This document shows, piece by piece, positions 1 through 6,948 of a DNA stretch of 13,179 bases. Each line of letters opens with the position of its first letter. Position 1 is the stretch's first letter. The notes under the pieces were generated by a model, which had not been told where the DNA came from, ran no database searches, and saw only the letters and a program-made list of their open reading frames with translations. The stretch comes from Desulfurococcales archaeon (GTDB lineage Archaea; Thermoproteota; Thermoprotei_A; CAZTBM01; SZUA-1508). The stretch is from contig DQVH01000011.1 of assembly GCA_015661855.1 (NCBI GenBank), positions 1 through 13,179 of the forward strand, in the 5' to 3' direction. The translations under genes and the position numbers were made by a program.

Positions 1-846
1 GGTTACACAATATGGTATGGTGACCATAAGTATCTTGAAGACAGGATTAGGCGAGTATACGAGTTAGGATTCAACCATATAGAGTTGTCACTAGACTACC
101 CATGGCCCTACATTAACACTAATAAATTTATTGAATCCATACGTAAAATCGTAGGAGAGTATGGATTAAGAATTGCAATACATGGCCCATGGAGGGATAT
201 TAGGTTAGCTAGTCCGATAAGTGAGATTAGAGAGGCATCATTAAAGGTAGTTATAAGGGTACTCAATTTAATTTCACAACTAGATCCACTATACTTTAAC
301 CTCCATATGATATCAGAGGAAGCTATAAAGTTTAATAGTGTGAAAAGGGATGTTCTTAAAGCAGCAGCTAAATCGTTAGAGAGTATTCTTAGCGAAGCAG
401 ATAGACTAGGTATTGATGTTACTATAGAAAATAATGTTGACGGTATTATGAGTGAACCAGAACACTTCATAAGCCTTAAAAACATTATTAATAGAGAGTT
501 CTATATATGCTTGGATGTAGCACACGCACTAATACCCTACCTTAAGAGAGGAGATGAATCACCAAACTCAATACTAGATTATTGGATAGCATCTCTATAC
601 GATTTTACAACTCTAACAATACACCTTAGTGATATTGAGAGAGTAGGATCATGTATATTTGAGCATCTAATATTCGGTCATGGAATTTTAAACTTTAATC
701 AGATATTAAATAGAGTAAAGCGTGTTAATGGTCTTGAATATATACTTTTGGAAGTATTCTGGTGTAAAGATGAGAGTGGTGAGAGAAAGATTATCCAACT
801 TGAAGACCTACGTAAGTACGTTAAAATAATACTTAGGGGGCTATAA
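1..846 (+). CDS. Sugar phosphate isomerase/epimerase-like TIM-barrel protein (endonuclease IV/xylose isomerase superfamily), 5' end cut
   Basis: The reading frame is open from the first base of the window, so the true start lies upstream. The TTG at 85 is only an internal codon. The visible 281 residues, numbered from the first codon, place metal-ligand type residues on successive strands as in AP-endonuclease family 2 barrels: H61 (IHGPW), H102 (NLHM), E143 (TIENN), D172 and H175 (LDVAHA), H208 (IHLSD), the H227 region (FGHG) and E251 (LLEVFW). This set resembles the trinuclear zinc site of endonuclease IV, but the same fold serves sugar isomerases and epimerases, so the substrate cannot be read from sequence. 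The stop is 4 bases before rnhB, which suggests co-transcription with it. A link to DNA repair through RNase HII is tempting but unproven. The family call is firm and the exact activity open. Confidence 0.8.
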   Translation, partial: GYTIWYGDHKYLEDRIRRVYELGFNHIELSLDYPWPYINTNKFIESIRKIVGEYGLRIAIHGPWRDIRLASPISEIREASLKVVIRVLNLISQLDPLYFNLHMISEEAIKFNSVKRDVLKAAAKSLESILSEADRLGIDVTIENNVDGIMSEPEHFISLKNIINREFYICLDVAHALIPYLKRGDESPNSILDYWIASLYDFTTLTIHLSDIERVGSCIFEHLIFGHGILNFNQILNRVKRVNGLEYILLEVFWCKDESGERKIIQLEDLRKYVKIILRGL

Positions 847-850
847 CTAG

Positions 851-1495
851 ATGATGTATCTTGGTATAGATGAGGCAGGTAGAGGATGTATCATAGGGAG
901 TATGTTTGTTGTTGGAGTAGTATGTAATAGTGAAACGCTAACTAAACTTAAGAATCTAGGAGTTAAAGATAGTAAAATGTTAACTAGAAACCAGAGGAGA
1001 AAACTATTCAACATAATTACCCGTATTATACCGAAATACTATGTTGTAGAGGTATCACCGAGAGAGATAGATAGTGTAAATTTAAACATACTAGTATACA
1101 ATGCGATTACGAAGATAATATCTCAGGCCACTCGTGAATTCAATATAGAAAAAGTATTTATAGATCAAGTTGGCGTAAAGGAGAAACTCCTACACATAGT
1201 AAGGAGTACCGGGTTTAAGGGGGGTGTCATTGTAGAGTCGAAAGCTGATAGAAGGTATGTAGTGGTTTCAGCAGCTTCAATAATAGCTAAGGTTTTGAGA
1301 GATAACCATATTGAGGAGCTTAAGAAACTCTATGGCGATATCGGTAGTGGTTATCCATCAGACTATAAAACTGTAAACTGGCTTAAAGAGTACTATAGAA
1401 TGTACGGTACTCTACCCGATATTGTTAGGAGGACTTGGAGTACACTAAAAAATATAGCTCCAACAGAGTATAGGGTTAAGAGGAAGTGGGGTTGA
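851..1495 (+). CDS. rnhB: Ribonuclease HII
   Basis: This type 2 RNase H cleaves the RNA strand of RNA-DNA hybrids and single ribonucleotides in DNA. The 214-residue length is usual for the archaeal enzyme. The N-terminus carries the signature DEAGRG at residues 7-12, giving catalytic D7 and E8. D105 (FIDQVG) and D133 (KADRRY, just before VVSAASIIAKVLRD) complete the four acidic residues. The C-terminal GSGYPSD segment and the following helical part are also typical. There are two adjacent ATG codons at 851 and 854, either of which could start the protein. No strong ribosome site precedes them, and translation may be coupled to the upstream gene, whose stop is 4 bases away. The downstream GTPase follows after another 4-base gap, so the three genes look like one operon. 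Confidence 0.97.
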   Translation: MMYLGIDEAGRGCIIGSMFVVGVVCNSETLTKLKNLGVKDSKMLTRNQRRKLFNIITRIIPKYYVVEVSPREIDSVNLNILVYNAITKIISQATREFNIEKVFIDQVGVKEKLLHIVRSTGFKGGVIVESKADRRYVVVSAASIIAKVLRDNHIEELKKLYGDIGSGYPSDYKTVNWLKEYYRMYGTLPDIVRRTWSTLKNIAPTEYRVKRKWG

Positions 1496-1499
1496 GAGG

Positions 1500-2684
1500 T
1501 TGGTTACAAATTTACCTGCTGAAGCTAAGGCTAAGTGGGTTAAGGTGATGGAGGCTAAAACTCCAGAGGAGAAACTGAAAGCGCTAATGGAATTCCTATC
1601 AGCTATACCTAAGCATAAGGGTACAGAGAATCTTGTTAGACAAGTGAGAAGACAGATAGCTATCCTACGTAGAGAGATTGAAGAGAAAAAGCGTACTAAG
1701 AGAAGGGGTGGAGGACCGAAATTCTTTGTCGAAAAGGAGGGTGCAGCACAAATAGTTATTCTAGGACTCACTAACTCCGGTAAAAGTACACTTATATCCA
1801 CTTTAACTAATGCTAAACCGGTAATAAGCGATATACCATATACTACTCAAACACCTGTAGTAGGTATGATGCCGTATGAGGATATTCAGTTCCAGCTTGT
1901 AGAAGCACCAGCATTAATTGAGGGGGCTTCTGAAGGTGTAGCTTGGGGTCTAAAAACCATAGGTTTAGCTAGAAATGCAGATGCAATACTAATACTGCTA
2001 GACGCATCTAACAATCCTATATCCCAGCTAAAAGTAATCCTACGTGAATTAAGTAACGCAAGAATACTCATAACCAAACCTAAGGGTAGAGTTGAAATCG
2101 AACGTAGAAGCTCTGGAGGTATACAGATTGCAATAATGGGTAAACTAGTTAATGCGACTCTGGACGATGTACGATTACTACTACACAGTTATAGAATATA
2201 TCATGCACTAGTTAAAATCTATGGTGAAGTATCACTTAGCGATATCGAAGATGCAATATATGAGAATGCTGTTTATAAACCTGCAGTAATAGTGTTGAAC
2301 AAGATAGACTTAATTGATAAAAACTCTATAAAAGCATTAATTAATCGTATAAGGGGGATTGTTGGAACAGATATACCTGTAATTGCAGTATCGGCAATTA
2401 AAGGTATTGGGTTAAAAGAGTTAGGTAAAATACTCTTTGAAATTACCGGTATAATTCGTGTATATACGAAACAACCAAATGATGATAAGCCATCAGATAG
2501 ACCGTTAATATTGAGAAAGGGAGCAACAGTACTTGATGCCGCTAAAGCAATACACTCAGCACTCTATAAGAGGTTTAAGTATGCTAGAGTATGGGGACCC
2601 TCAGCTAAATATCCTGGTGAACGTGTAGGCGGAGACCATATACTTATGGATAGAGATATCCTCGAAATACATGTCAAAAAATAG
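1500..2684 (+). CDS. DRG/Obg-family GTP-binding protein with TGS domain
   Basis: This 394-residue protein belongs to the archaeal/eukaryotic DRG group of translation-associated GTPases. In order it has a basic helical N-terminus with the family stretch IPKHKGTEN (36-44), G1 GLTNSGKS (89-96), G2 PYTTQTP (113-119), G4 NKID (267-270), G5 SAIKG (298-302), and a C-terminal TGS domain (about 320-394). Residues about 185-250 match the insertion DRGs carry between G3 and G4. The G3 motif is odd: DRGs have DxPG, but here it reads E135-A-P-A138, which removes both the Asp and the Gly. The start is a TTG at 1500, kept because the residues before the first ATG (1548) look like conserved family N-terminus. 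GAGGT abuts it directly, so initiation may be coupled to rnhB. The gene is convergent with hsp20 after 14 bases. Confidence 0.9.
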   Translation: MVTNLPAEAKAKWVKVMEAKTPEEKLKALMEFLSAIPKHKGTENLVRQVRRQIAILRREIEEKKRTKRRGGGPKFFVEKEGAAQIVILGLTNSGKSTLISTLTNAKPVISDIPYTTQTPVVGMMPYEDIQFQLVEAPALIEGASEGVAWGLKTIGLARNADAILILLDASNNPISQLKVILRELSNARILITKPKGRVEIERRSSGGIQIAIMGKLVNATLDDVRLLLHSYRIYHALVKIYGEVSLSDIEDAIYENAVYKPAVIVLNKIDLIDKNSIKALINRIRGIVGTDIPVIAVSAIKGIGLKELGKILFEITGIIRVYTKQPNDDKPSDRPLILRKGATVLDAAKAIHSALYKRFKYARVWGPSAKYPGERVGGDHILMDRDILEIHVKK

Positions 2685-2698
2685 TTTATAGCAGGCTA

Positions 2699-3142
2699 TC
2701 ATACTCGTTTCGGTACCTCTATTACCACCATACATTCCCTTCGCTTTACAACTTTAAAGTTTAAAGTATCTGCATCATCTGGGAGAACAACTGTCTTCTT
2801 GTATTCATAAAACTCCCTTTGATGCTGTAATGTACTCCATCTATCAAATTTAATACGTTTTTTAAGTAAACACTTTATAGTTATTGATTTCCCTTTAGCA
2901 TCAATACTTAATGTATTAAGGTTAGCGTATGGTAAATCCACTATTATAGTGTATTTGTCATCATACTCCTTGATGTTGATTAATGGTTCTAGTGTTCCCT
3001 CAGGAGACCACATAGGTTTTGGTGGATATAGTATTCCTAATGCTTCCTCCATAATACTCGTGAATGTAGCTTCTATCTCCTTTTCTAAGCGATCAAACTC
3101 ATCAAGTATTCTTTTACGGATTCTCTCAAAACTCATAACCAT
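2699..3142 (-). CDS. Atypical Hsp20/alpha-crystallin-like small heat shock protein
   Basis: This 147-residue protein has a charged helical N-terminus (1-40), a Pro-rich linker (PPKPMWSPEG, 40-49) and an alpha-crystallin-like beta domain at about 52-145. Recognisable strands are PLINIKEYDDKYTIIVDLP (53-71), the SIDAKGKSITIK edge (79-90) and FYEYKKTVVLPDDAD (111-125). It lacks two usual marks of oligomeric sHSPs. The GVL motif is replaced by RRECMVVIEVP, and the protein ends at VPKRV with no C-terminal IxI extension. It may therefore form small oligomers or act as an Hsp20-fold adaptor; that is inference. GAGGTG lies 3 bases before ATG 3142 and 9 bases before the in-frame ATG at 3136, so 3136 may be the real start. 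It follows the PAC2 gene by 27 bases in the same operon. Confidence 0.8.
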   Translation of the reverse strand: MVMSFERIRKRILDEFDRLEKEIEATFTSIMEEALGILYPPKPMWSPEGTLEPLINIKEYDDKYTIIVDLPYANLNTLSIDAKGKSITIKCLLKKRIKFDRWSTLQHQREFYEYKKTVVLPDDADTLNFKVVKRRECMVVIEVPKRV

Positions 3143-3169
3143 CTACACCTCTTTATTCTAAGGTATAAC

Positions 3170-3946
3170 TTATACGTACGTTAGTGGTAGCTGGTATTCC
3201 AGAGCTTTCTTCATTTGAGTTAATGCTCTACGTGTATGATCCATAAGCTCCCTCGTTTTCAACCTTATTTCCTCAGCTTTCTCAATTAAAGGTTTAACGT
3301 TAATCTCTACACCAATAATGTTAGATAGTACTTTTAATGTTTCAGCTGCTGCTGCGGGATCGGGAAATTCAAGGAAAGATTCTACAAGCAACACTATATT
3401 ACTTACTCTTTTCCTCTTACACTCCTTCAATATGACAGCGTATGGTCCCACTAGAAATCCTTCCTCAAATTTTTTAAGGTTGAGTTTCTCTAAGAGAGCT
3501 GCTCCATCCTTTGATGTCGCTATCCAGTAAACTCTTGGTTTCTCTATTTCAAGCCTATTTGGTACACCAACTCCTATAGGGGAGATTATATGGTCTATAC
3601 CCTTCTTCTGAGCATAATCTATTAGTGCTATTGCTAAAGGATATATAGCACTTGTAGGTATGGGTATCTCTGAAATCACTGTAAGTATATTCTCGTTACT
3701 AAATAGTCTTAGTACAGGTTTAGGTTCACCCTTATGAACTATTGCTACTGGTGGGAAATACCTAAAAGACTCTATCCCCCCAATCTCCTCCATTTTCAAC
3801 TCGTTAATAAGATGACTTACTGCTATAGAGCCAACTAAACCTGCATCAGGTAAACCACAAATCATGAATGCTGGCTTCTTTAACCTGACAGTTTTATACT
3901 CTACTATGGAGAGTCCATTATAGTATTCTTCATAGTAATACGCCAT
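3170..3946 (-). CDS. PAC2-family protein (archaeal proteasome assembly chaperone homologue)
   Basis: This 258-residue protein has the PAC2-family signatures: GLPDAGLVG at 31-39, IGVGVPN at 124-130 and FPDPAAAAETLKVLS at 194-208. A charged helix follows (about 218-250). Archaeal members (PbaA/PbaB type) are homologues of the eukaryotic proteasome assembly chaperone PAC2, and some bind the 20S core through a C-terminal HbYX tail. The protein ends in L-T-Y-V. Tyr is penultimate as in HbYX, but the antepenultimate residue is Thr rather than clearly hydrophobic, so docking is possible but uncertain. The ATG at 3946 has GAGGGA eight bases upstream (plus strand 3955-3960). It is first in an operon with the Hsp20-like gene, which supports a proteostasis role. 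It is transcribed divergently from the NAD kinase gene across a palindrome-bearing promoter. Confidence 0.85.
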   Translation of the reverse strand: MAYYYEEYYNGLSIVEYKTVRLKKPAFMICGLPDAGLVGSIAVSHLINELKMEEIGGIESFRYFPPVAIVHKGEPKPVLRLFSNENILTVISEIPIPTSAIYPLAIALIDYAQKKGIDHIISPIGVGVPNRLEIEKPRVYWIATSKDGAALLEKLNLKKFEEGFLVGPYAVILKECKRKRVSNIVLLVESFLEFPDPAAAAETLKVLSNIIGVEINVKPLIEKAEEIRLKTRELMDHTRRALTQMKKALEYQLPLTYV

Positions 3947-3973
3947 AAACTCTTTCCCTCATACACCTTTAAG

Positions 3974-3993
3974 TTAGATAAACACTTATCTAA
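3974..3993. promoter_or_regulatory. Perfect inverted repeat, candidate operator between divergent genes
   Basis: Two exact 8-base arms, TTAGATAA (3974-3981) and TTATCTAA (3986-3993), are separated by ACAC. The right arm runs into the TATA-like TAAATATATA (3991-4000). For the PAC2-hsp20 operon the repeat lies between the TATA element and the expected start of transcription. For the NAD kinase gene it lies at and just upstream of TATA. A dimeric winged-helix repressor bound here could block either promoter. The symmetry is seen directly and the function is inferred. Confidence 0.5.
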
Positions 3994-4000
3994 ATATATA
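3991..4000. promoter_or_regulatory. Shared TATA-like element for PAC2-hsp20 and NAD kinase promoters
   Basis: TAAATATATA reads as a TATA box on both strands. On the plus strand it predicts transcription of the NAD kinase gene from about 4022, leaving a leader of roughly 33 bases. On the minus strand it predicts a start near 3970, about 24 bases before the PAC2 ATG, with the GAGGGA ribosome site inside that leader. The positions fit archaeal spacing, but no start site has been measured. Confidence 0.5.
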
Positions 4001-4054
4001 CCTACTTTAGAATGGTGAAAGCTATTACTGAGTCTATTATGGCTGGGAACGGCT

Positions 4055-5167
4055 ATGGTAATAATTGGGTTTATTGTCAATCCTATAGCAGGTATGGGGG
4101 GTAGAGTAGGGTTAAAGGGTACTGATGGTGAAGCATATATTCTCGCATTAAAGAAGGGAGCTAAACCAGTAGCACCCAGAAGAGCTTTAGAATTCCTTAA
4201 CTCACTAACAATATCTAATATTGAATTCTATGTTGCACCAGGGCCTATGGGTGAAGATATTATACTTAAATCAAAGTATGGTAGGAGTAAGTTTAAAGTT
4301 GTTGGATCTCTAAAGTCTAAACATACTACTGCAGAGGATACTAAGAGAGTAGCTAGTGAGATGGTTAAGGAAGGTATATCACTATTAGTATTTGTTGGAG
4401 GTGATGGTACAGCTAGAGACGTATTAGATGCAGTAGATCTTAAAGTCCCAGTTTTAGGAGTGCCATCGGGGGTTAAAATGTATAGTGCAGTCTTTGCTGT
4501 TAACCCTAAAGCTGCAGCACGAATTGTTGAAGCATATGTTAAAGGGTATACTATGGAGGTTTTAGCTGAAGTTATGGATATTGATGAAAATGCTTATAGA
4601 AGAAATGAACTTAAAATACAATTGTATGGTTATATGAGAGTACCCGTTATTTCAGGATTAGTACAGTCATGTAAGGAACCTAGTATTAACATCGCTGATG
4701 AAGAGGAGAATAGAATAGCTATAGCTAGGAGAATTATTGAGGAAATGGAGCCCGATACACTATACATTCTTGGCCCAGGTACTACAGTTAAAACTATATG
4801 TGATATGTTAGGGCTAAACAAGACACTATTAGGTGTTGACGCTATATATAATGGTGTACTTGTGGGTAGAGATCTTGACGAAAAGGGTCTCCTTGAACTC
4901 CTTAAAAAATATCCTAAAGCGAAAATTATAGTATCACCTATTGGGGGGCAGGGATTCATTTTTGGTAGAGGTAACCAGCAAATATCACCTAAGGTTATAA
5001 GACTTGTTGGAAGAAGTAATATAATAGTTATTGCTACACATAGGAAAATGAGGTCGCTTGAAACCTTAAGAGTTGATACAGGAGATGAGGAAGTCGACAG
5101 AATGCTTAGAGGGTACATAAGGGTTATAGTTGACTACAATGAGGATCTAGTTGTGAAAGTGGTTTAA
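4055..5167 (+). CDS. Archaeal ATP-NAD kinase family protein (COG3199 type)
   Basis: The predicted activity is phosphorylation of NAD to NADP in the cytoplasm. The 370-residue protein begins with the family hallmark GFIVNPIAGMGG at 5-16, followed by GLKGTDG (19-25). It carries the NAD/diacylglycerol kinase nucleotide motif GGDGT at 115-119, then GVPSGVKMYS (135-144) and ILGPGTTVK (238-246). This arrangement is that of the long archaeal group rather than of compact bacterial NadK. ATG 4055 is the only possible in-frame start, because a TGA lies upstream at 4016-4018 with no other ATG, GTG or TTG between. No clear ribosome site is visible. The gene is single, divergent from PAC2-hsp20 and convergent with gcvH after 32 bases. 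The family is sure; phosphate donor (ATP or polyphosphate) and substrate range are not. Confidence 0.85.
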   Translation: MVIIGFIVNPIAGMGGRVGLKGTDGEAYILALKKGAKPVAPRRALEFLNSLTISNIEFYVAPGPMGEDIILKSKYGRSKFKVVGSLKSKHTTAEDTKRVASEMVKEGISLLVFVGGDGTARDVLDAVDLKVPVLGVPSGVKMYSAVFAVNPKAAARIVEAYVKGYTMEVLAEVMDIDENAYRRNELKIQLYGYMRVPVISGLVQSCKEPSINIADEEENRIAIARRIIEEMEPDTLYILGPGTTVKTICDMLGLNKTLLGVDAIYNGVLVGRDLDEKGLLELLKKYPKAKIIVSPIGGQGFIFGRGNQQISPKVIRLVGRSNIIVIATHRKMRSLETLRVDTGDEEVDRMLRGYIRVIVDYNEDLVVKVV

Positions 5168-5199
5168 AGGGGAAAGGGGATGTAAGAAATAATCGAATT

Positions 5200-5613
5200 T
5201 TAATGTTCGCCTTTTCTAATCTTTTCAGCGTACTCTTCAGGCTTCATGAGGTGTTTCAATTCATCAGGATTACTCATTTCAATTACTACTATCCAGCCCT
5301 CACCATAAGGGTCACTGTTTAAAAGTTCTGGTTCAGAAAGTAACCTCTCGTTAACTTCAACAATTTTACCTGAAACTGCTGCGTATATATCTGCTGTAGC
5401 TTTAATTGACTCTATAGTACCTATTGGCTCACCTGCTTTAACTTCCCTACCAACCTCAGGTAATTCTACACCGACTATATCTTTAAGTTCTTTCTGAGCG
5501 TAATCAGTTATACCCTCTCTAACTTTATTATCTTCTACTTTAACCCATTCATCGGTTTTAGTGTACAGAAGGTCGTCTTTGATAATGTATTTATCGACTT
5601 TAATTACACCCAT
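5200..5613 (-). CDS. gcvH: Glycine cleavage system H protein
   Basis: This lipoyl carrier shuttles the aminomethyl group between the P, T and L proteins. The 137-residue length is normal. The lipoylation site is K71 in GTIESIKATADIYAAVSG (65-82), and the flanking DDLLYTKTDEWVKVE (13-27), GITDYAQKELKDIVGVELP (34-52) and DPYGEGWIVVIE segments are standard. ATG 5613 is the natural start. GGTGTGGTG lies about eight bases upstream as a weak ribosome site. It follows gcvT by 28 bases and is the second gene of that operon. It needs a lipoylation pathway and an L protein, neither of which is encoded in this window. Confidence 0.98.
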   Translation of the reverse strand: MGVIKVDKYIIKDDLLYTKTDEWVKVEDNKVREGITDYAQKELKDIVGVELPEVGREVKAGEPIGTIESIKATADIYAAVSGKIVEVNERLLSEPELLNSDPYGEGWIVVIEMSNPDELKHLMKPEEYAEKIRKGEH

Positions 5614-5641
5614 GAGGTATACACCACACCTAACATTTCCT

Positions 5642-6781
5642 CTATTTGATTACAGGTCTCCCAGGTACTAAGGGGAAATCTACTATTTTCCCTTCATATC
5701 TTTTCCCCCTAATCTCTATTTCAACAGGTTCACCGAGTATAGCATATCTCGTGTCAATATATGCTTGTGCAATTGATGTTTTCAGATAGGGTGAGTACGT
5801 TCCTGAGGTAATCCAGCCTACAAGTTGATCTTCAACATAGATTTTACAGTTCTTTCTTGGGATGACTCTTGCATGCTTCTTCCTCATTTTTATACCAACA
5901 CGAATCCACTTAACACCCTCTCTACGGTAAGCTCTTAATGCTTCCTCCCCTATGAACCCATGTTTACTCCAATCTATTGCTCCAAAGCCATATCTCAGTG
6001 AAAGTGCTGGTGGATATTTTGTAGGGTCTTCACCATACTCATGCTCTCCTAGAACGTAACCCATCTCTATTCTTAACGTATCCCTACTTATTATACCTAC
6101 AGGTTTAACGCCTACTCTTAAGAGTATTCTATATATTTCAATCATGTATTTTGGTTCAGCCCATATTTCAAATCCATCTTCGCCTGTCCACCCACTTCTA
6201 CTAATAAGGTATACTTTTTGACCTGCAATTTCACAATTAACTCTAAACTCTAGAGTATGCAGGTTGTTAACCCAGTCTGCACCAATGCTACTAAATACTT
6301 CTTCAACTTTTGGTCCTTGAACAGCTATCATAGCGTACTTGAACGTTAAATCCTCAACTGTAACATTAAATTTCTCTCTCCTAATTATATCTTTAAAGTA
6401 GTTTATCATCTTCTCTCTGTATGGAGCATTCACTACTACAAGCCATTCATCTTCACTAATCCTATATGGCATTTCATCATCCTTAACTCTAGCATACTCG
6501 TTAAGTACTAGTGTAGGACCTGACATCCAGTAGTCCTTTGTTTTAGCTATATTTCTAGTGAATACTCTTTGAAGAAATGGTATTACATCAGGACCTTTAA
6601 GTCTTAACCTACCCATATGAGATACATCAAAAACACCTACACTAGTTCTAACAGCATTATGTTCTTCAAATACACTAGTATAAACCATTGGGACAATCCA
6701 TCCACCAAACTCTCCAAGAGTAGCGCCAAGCACCTCCTCGTGAAAACTCAATAACAATGTTTTGTAAGGTTTAAAATCCAT
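5642..6781 (-). CDS. gcvT: Aminomethyltransferase, glycine cleavage T protein
   Basis: This protein releases ammonia from aminomethyl-lipoyl-GcvH and passes the one-carbon unit to the folate-type carrier (tetrahydromethanopterin or folate in archaea). The 379-residue length matches the family. The N-terminal signature YTSVFEEHNAVRTSVGVFD then VSHMG spans 34-56. The loop with the family's essential Asp appears as K100-D101-D102-E, where many homologues read GGxxDDL, so the flanking residues vary but the Asp pair is kept. GWTGEDGFEIW and the C-terminal barrel (IGEEAL, WITSGTYSP, PVEIEIRGK) are clear. The ATG at 6781 has GAGGTG (plus strand 6793-6798) eleven bases upstream. It heads the gcvT-gcvH operon, divergent from gcvPA-gcvPB. 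Confidence 0.97.
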   Translation of the reverse strand: MDFKPYKTLLLSFHEEVLGATLGEFGGWIVPMVYTSVFEEHNAVRTSVGVFDVSHMGRLRLKGPDVIPFLQRVFTRNIAKTKDYWMSGPTLVLNEYARVKDDEMPYRISEDEWLVVVNAPYREKMINYFKDIIRREKFNVTVEDLTFKYAMIAVQGPKVEEVFSSIGADWVNNLHTLEFRVNCEIAGQKVYLISRSGWTGEDGFEIWAEPKYMIEIYRILLRVGVKPVGIISRDTLRIEMGYVLGEHEYGEDPTKYPPALSLRYGFGAIDWSKHGFIGEEALRAYRREGVKWIRVGIKMRKKHARVIPRKNCKIYVEDQLVGWITSGTYSPYLKTSIAQAYIDTRYAILGEPVEIEIRGKRYEGKIVDFPLVPGRPVIK

Positions 6782-6792
6782 GTTTAAGAGTA

Positions 6793-6838
6793 CACCTCAA
6801 CTATAAGAATATGTCCCCTCACTATACTATAAGGATAT
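6793..6838 (-). promoter_or_regulatory. gcvT promoter region with two near-identical 13-base direct repeats
   Basis: On the plus strand ACTATAAGAATAT (6800-6812) and ACTATAAGGATAT (6826-6838) differ at one base and start 26 bases apart. On the minus strand the distal copy, with the adjoining CTTATAGTATAG (6822-6833), is the best TATA box for gcvT and predicts a start near 6801. The proximal copy would then lie at about the start site. They could be alternative TATA boxes or binding sites for a regulator of the divergent gcv genes. The gcvT ribosome site GAGGTG is at 6793-6798. Confidence 0.4.
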
Positions 6839-6878
6839 ACTCTGGTAGTGTAGAACTTTCTTAACCATGTTAATATAC

Positions 6879-6888
6879 AAATATATAA
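6879..6888 (+). promoter_or_regulatory. TATA box of the gcvPA-gcvPB operon
   Basis: AAATATATAA is a near-ideal archaeal TATA box. A start 26 bases from its centre falls at about 6910, which is exactly the A of an ATG opening an 11-codon ORF upstream of gcvPA. This implies either a leaderless small ORF or a roughly 40-50 base leader for gcvPA. The position is predicted, not measured. Confidence 0.55.
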
Positions 6889-6909
6889 TTTCCAGCTAAT
6901 ATTAATCGT

Positions 6910-6945
6910 ATGGAGGTATTTAGCGTTTCCAACAATACTGTGTAA
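6910..6945 (+). other. Putative 11-codon leader ORF before gcvPA
   Basis: ATG at 6910 opens MEVFSVSNNTV and ends at TAA 6943-6945. It is in the same frame as gcvPA, whose first usable start is four bases after this stop. The gcvPA ribosome site AAAGGTG (6945-6951) overlaps the stop, an arrangement that would allow translational coupling. GGAGGT (6912-6917) within it is a perfect ribosome-site sequence with no start codon at a suitable distance downstream. The peptide holds no glycine, so a classical glycine attenuator is unlikely. It may simply be chance. Confidence 0.25.
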
Positions 6946-6948
6946 AAG

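Noticed and set aside
4039..4104. A 21-codon ORF from ATG 4039 overlapping the start of the NAD kinase gene in another frame
   Set aside because: No ribosome site, no recognisable peptide, and the composition looks like an out-of-frame reading of the kinase start. Chance is the simpler explanation.
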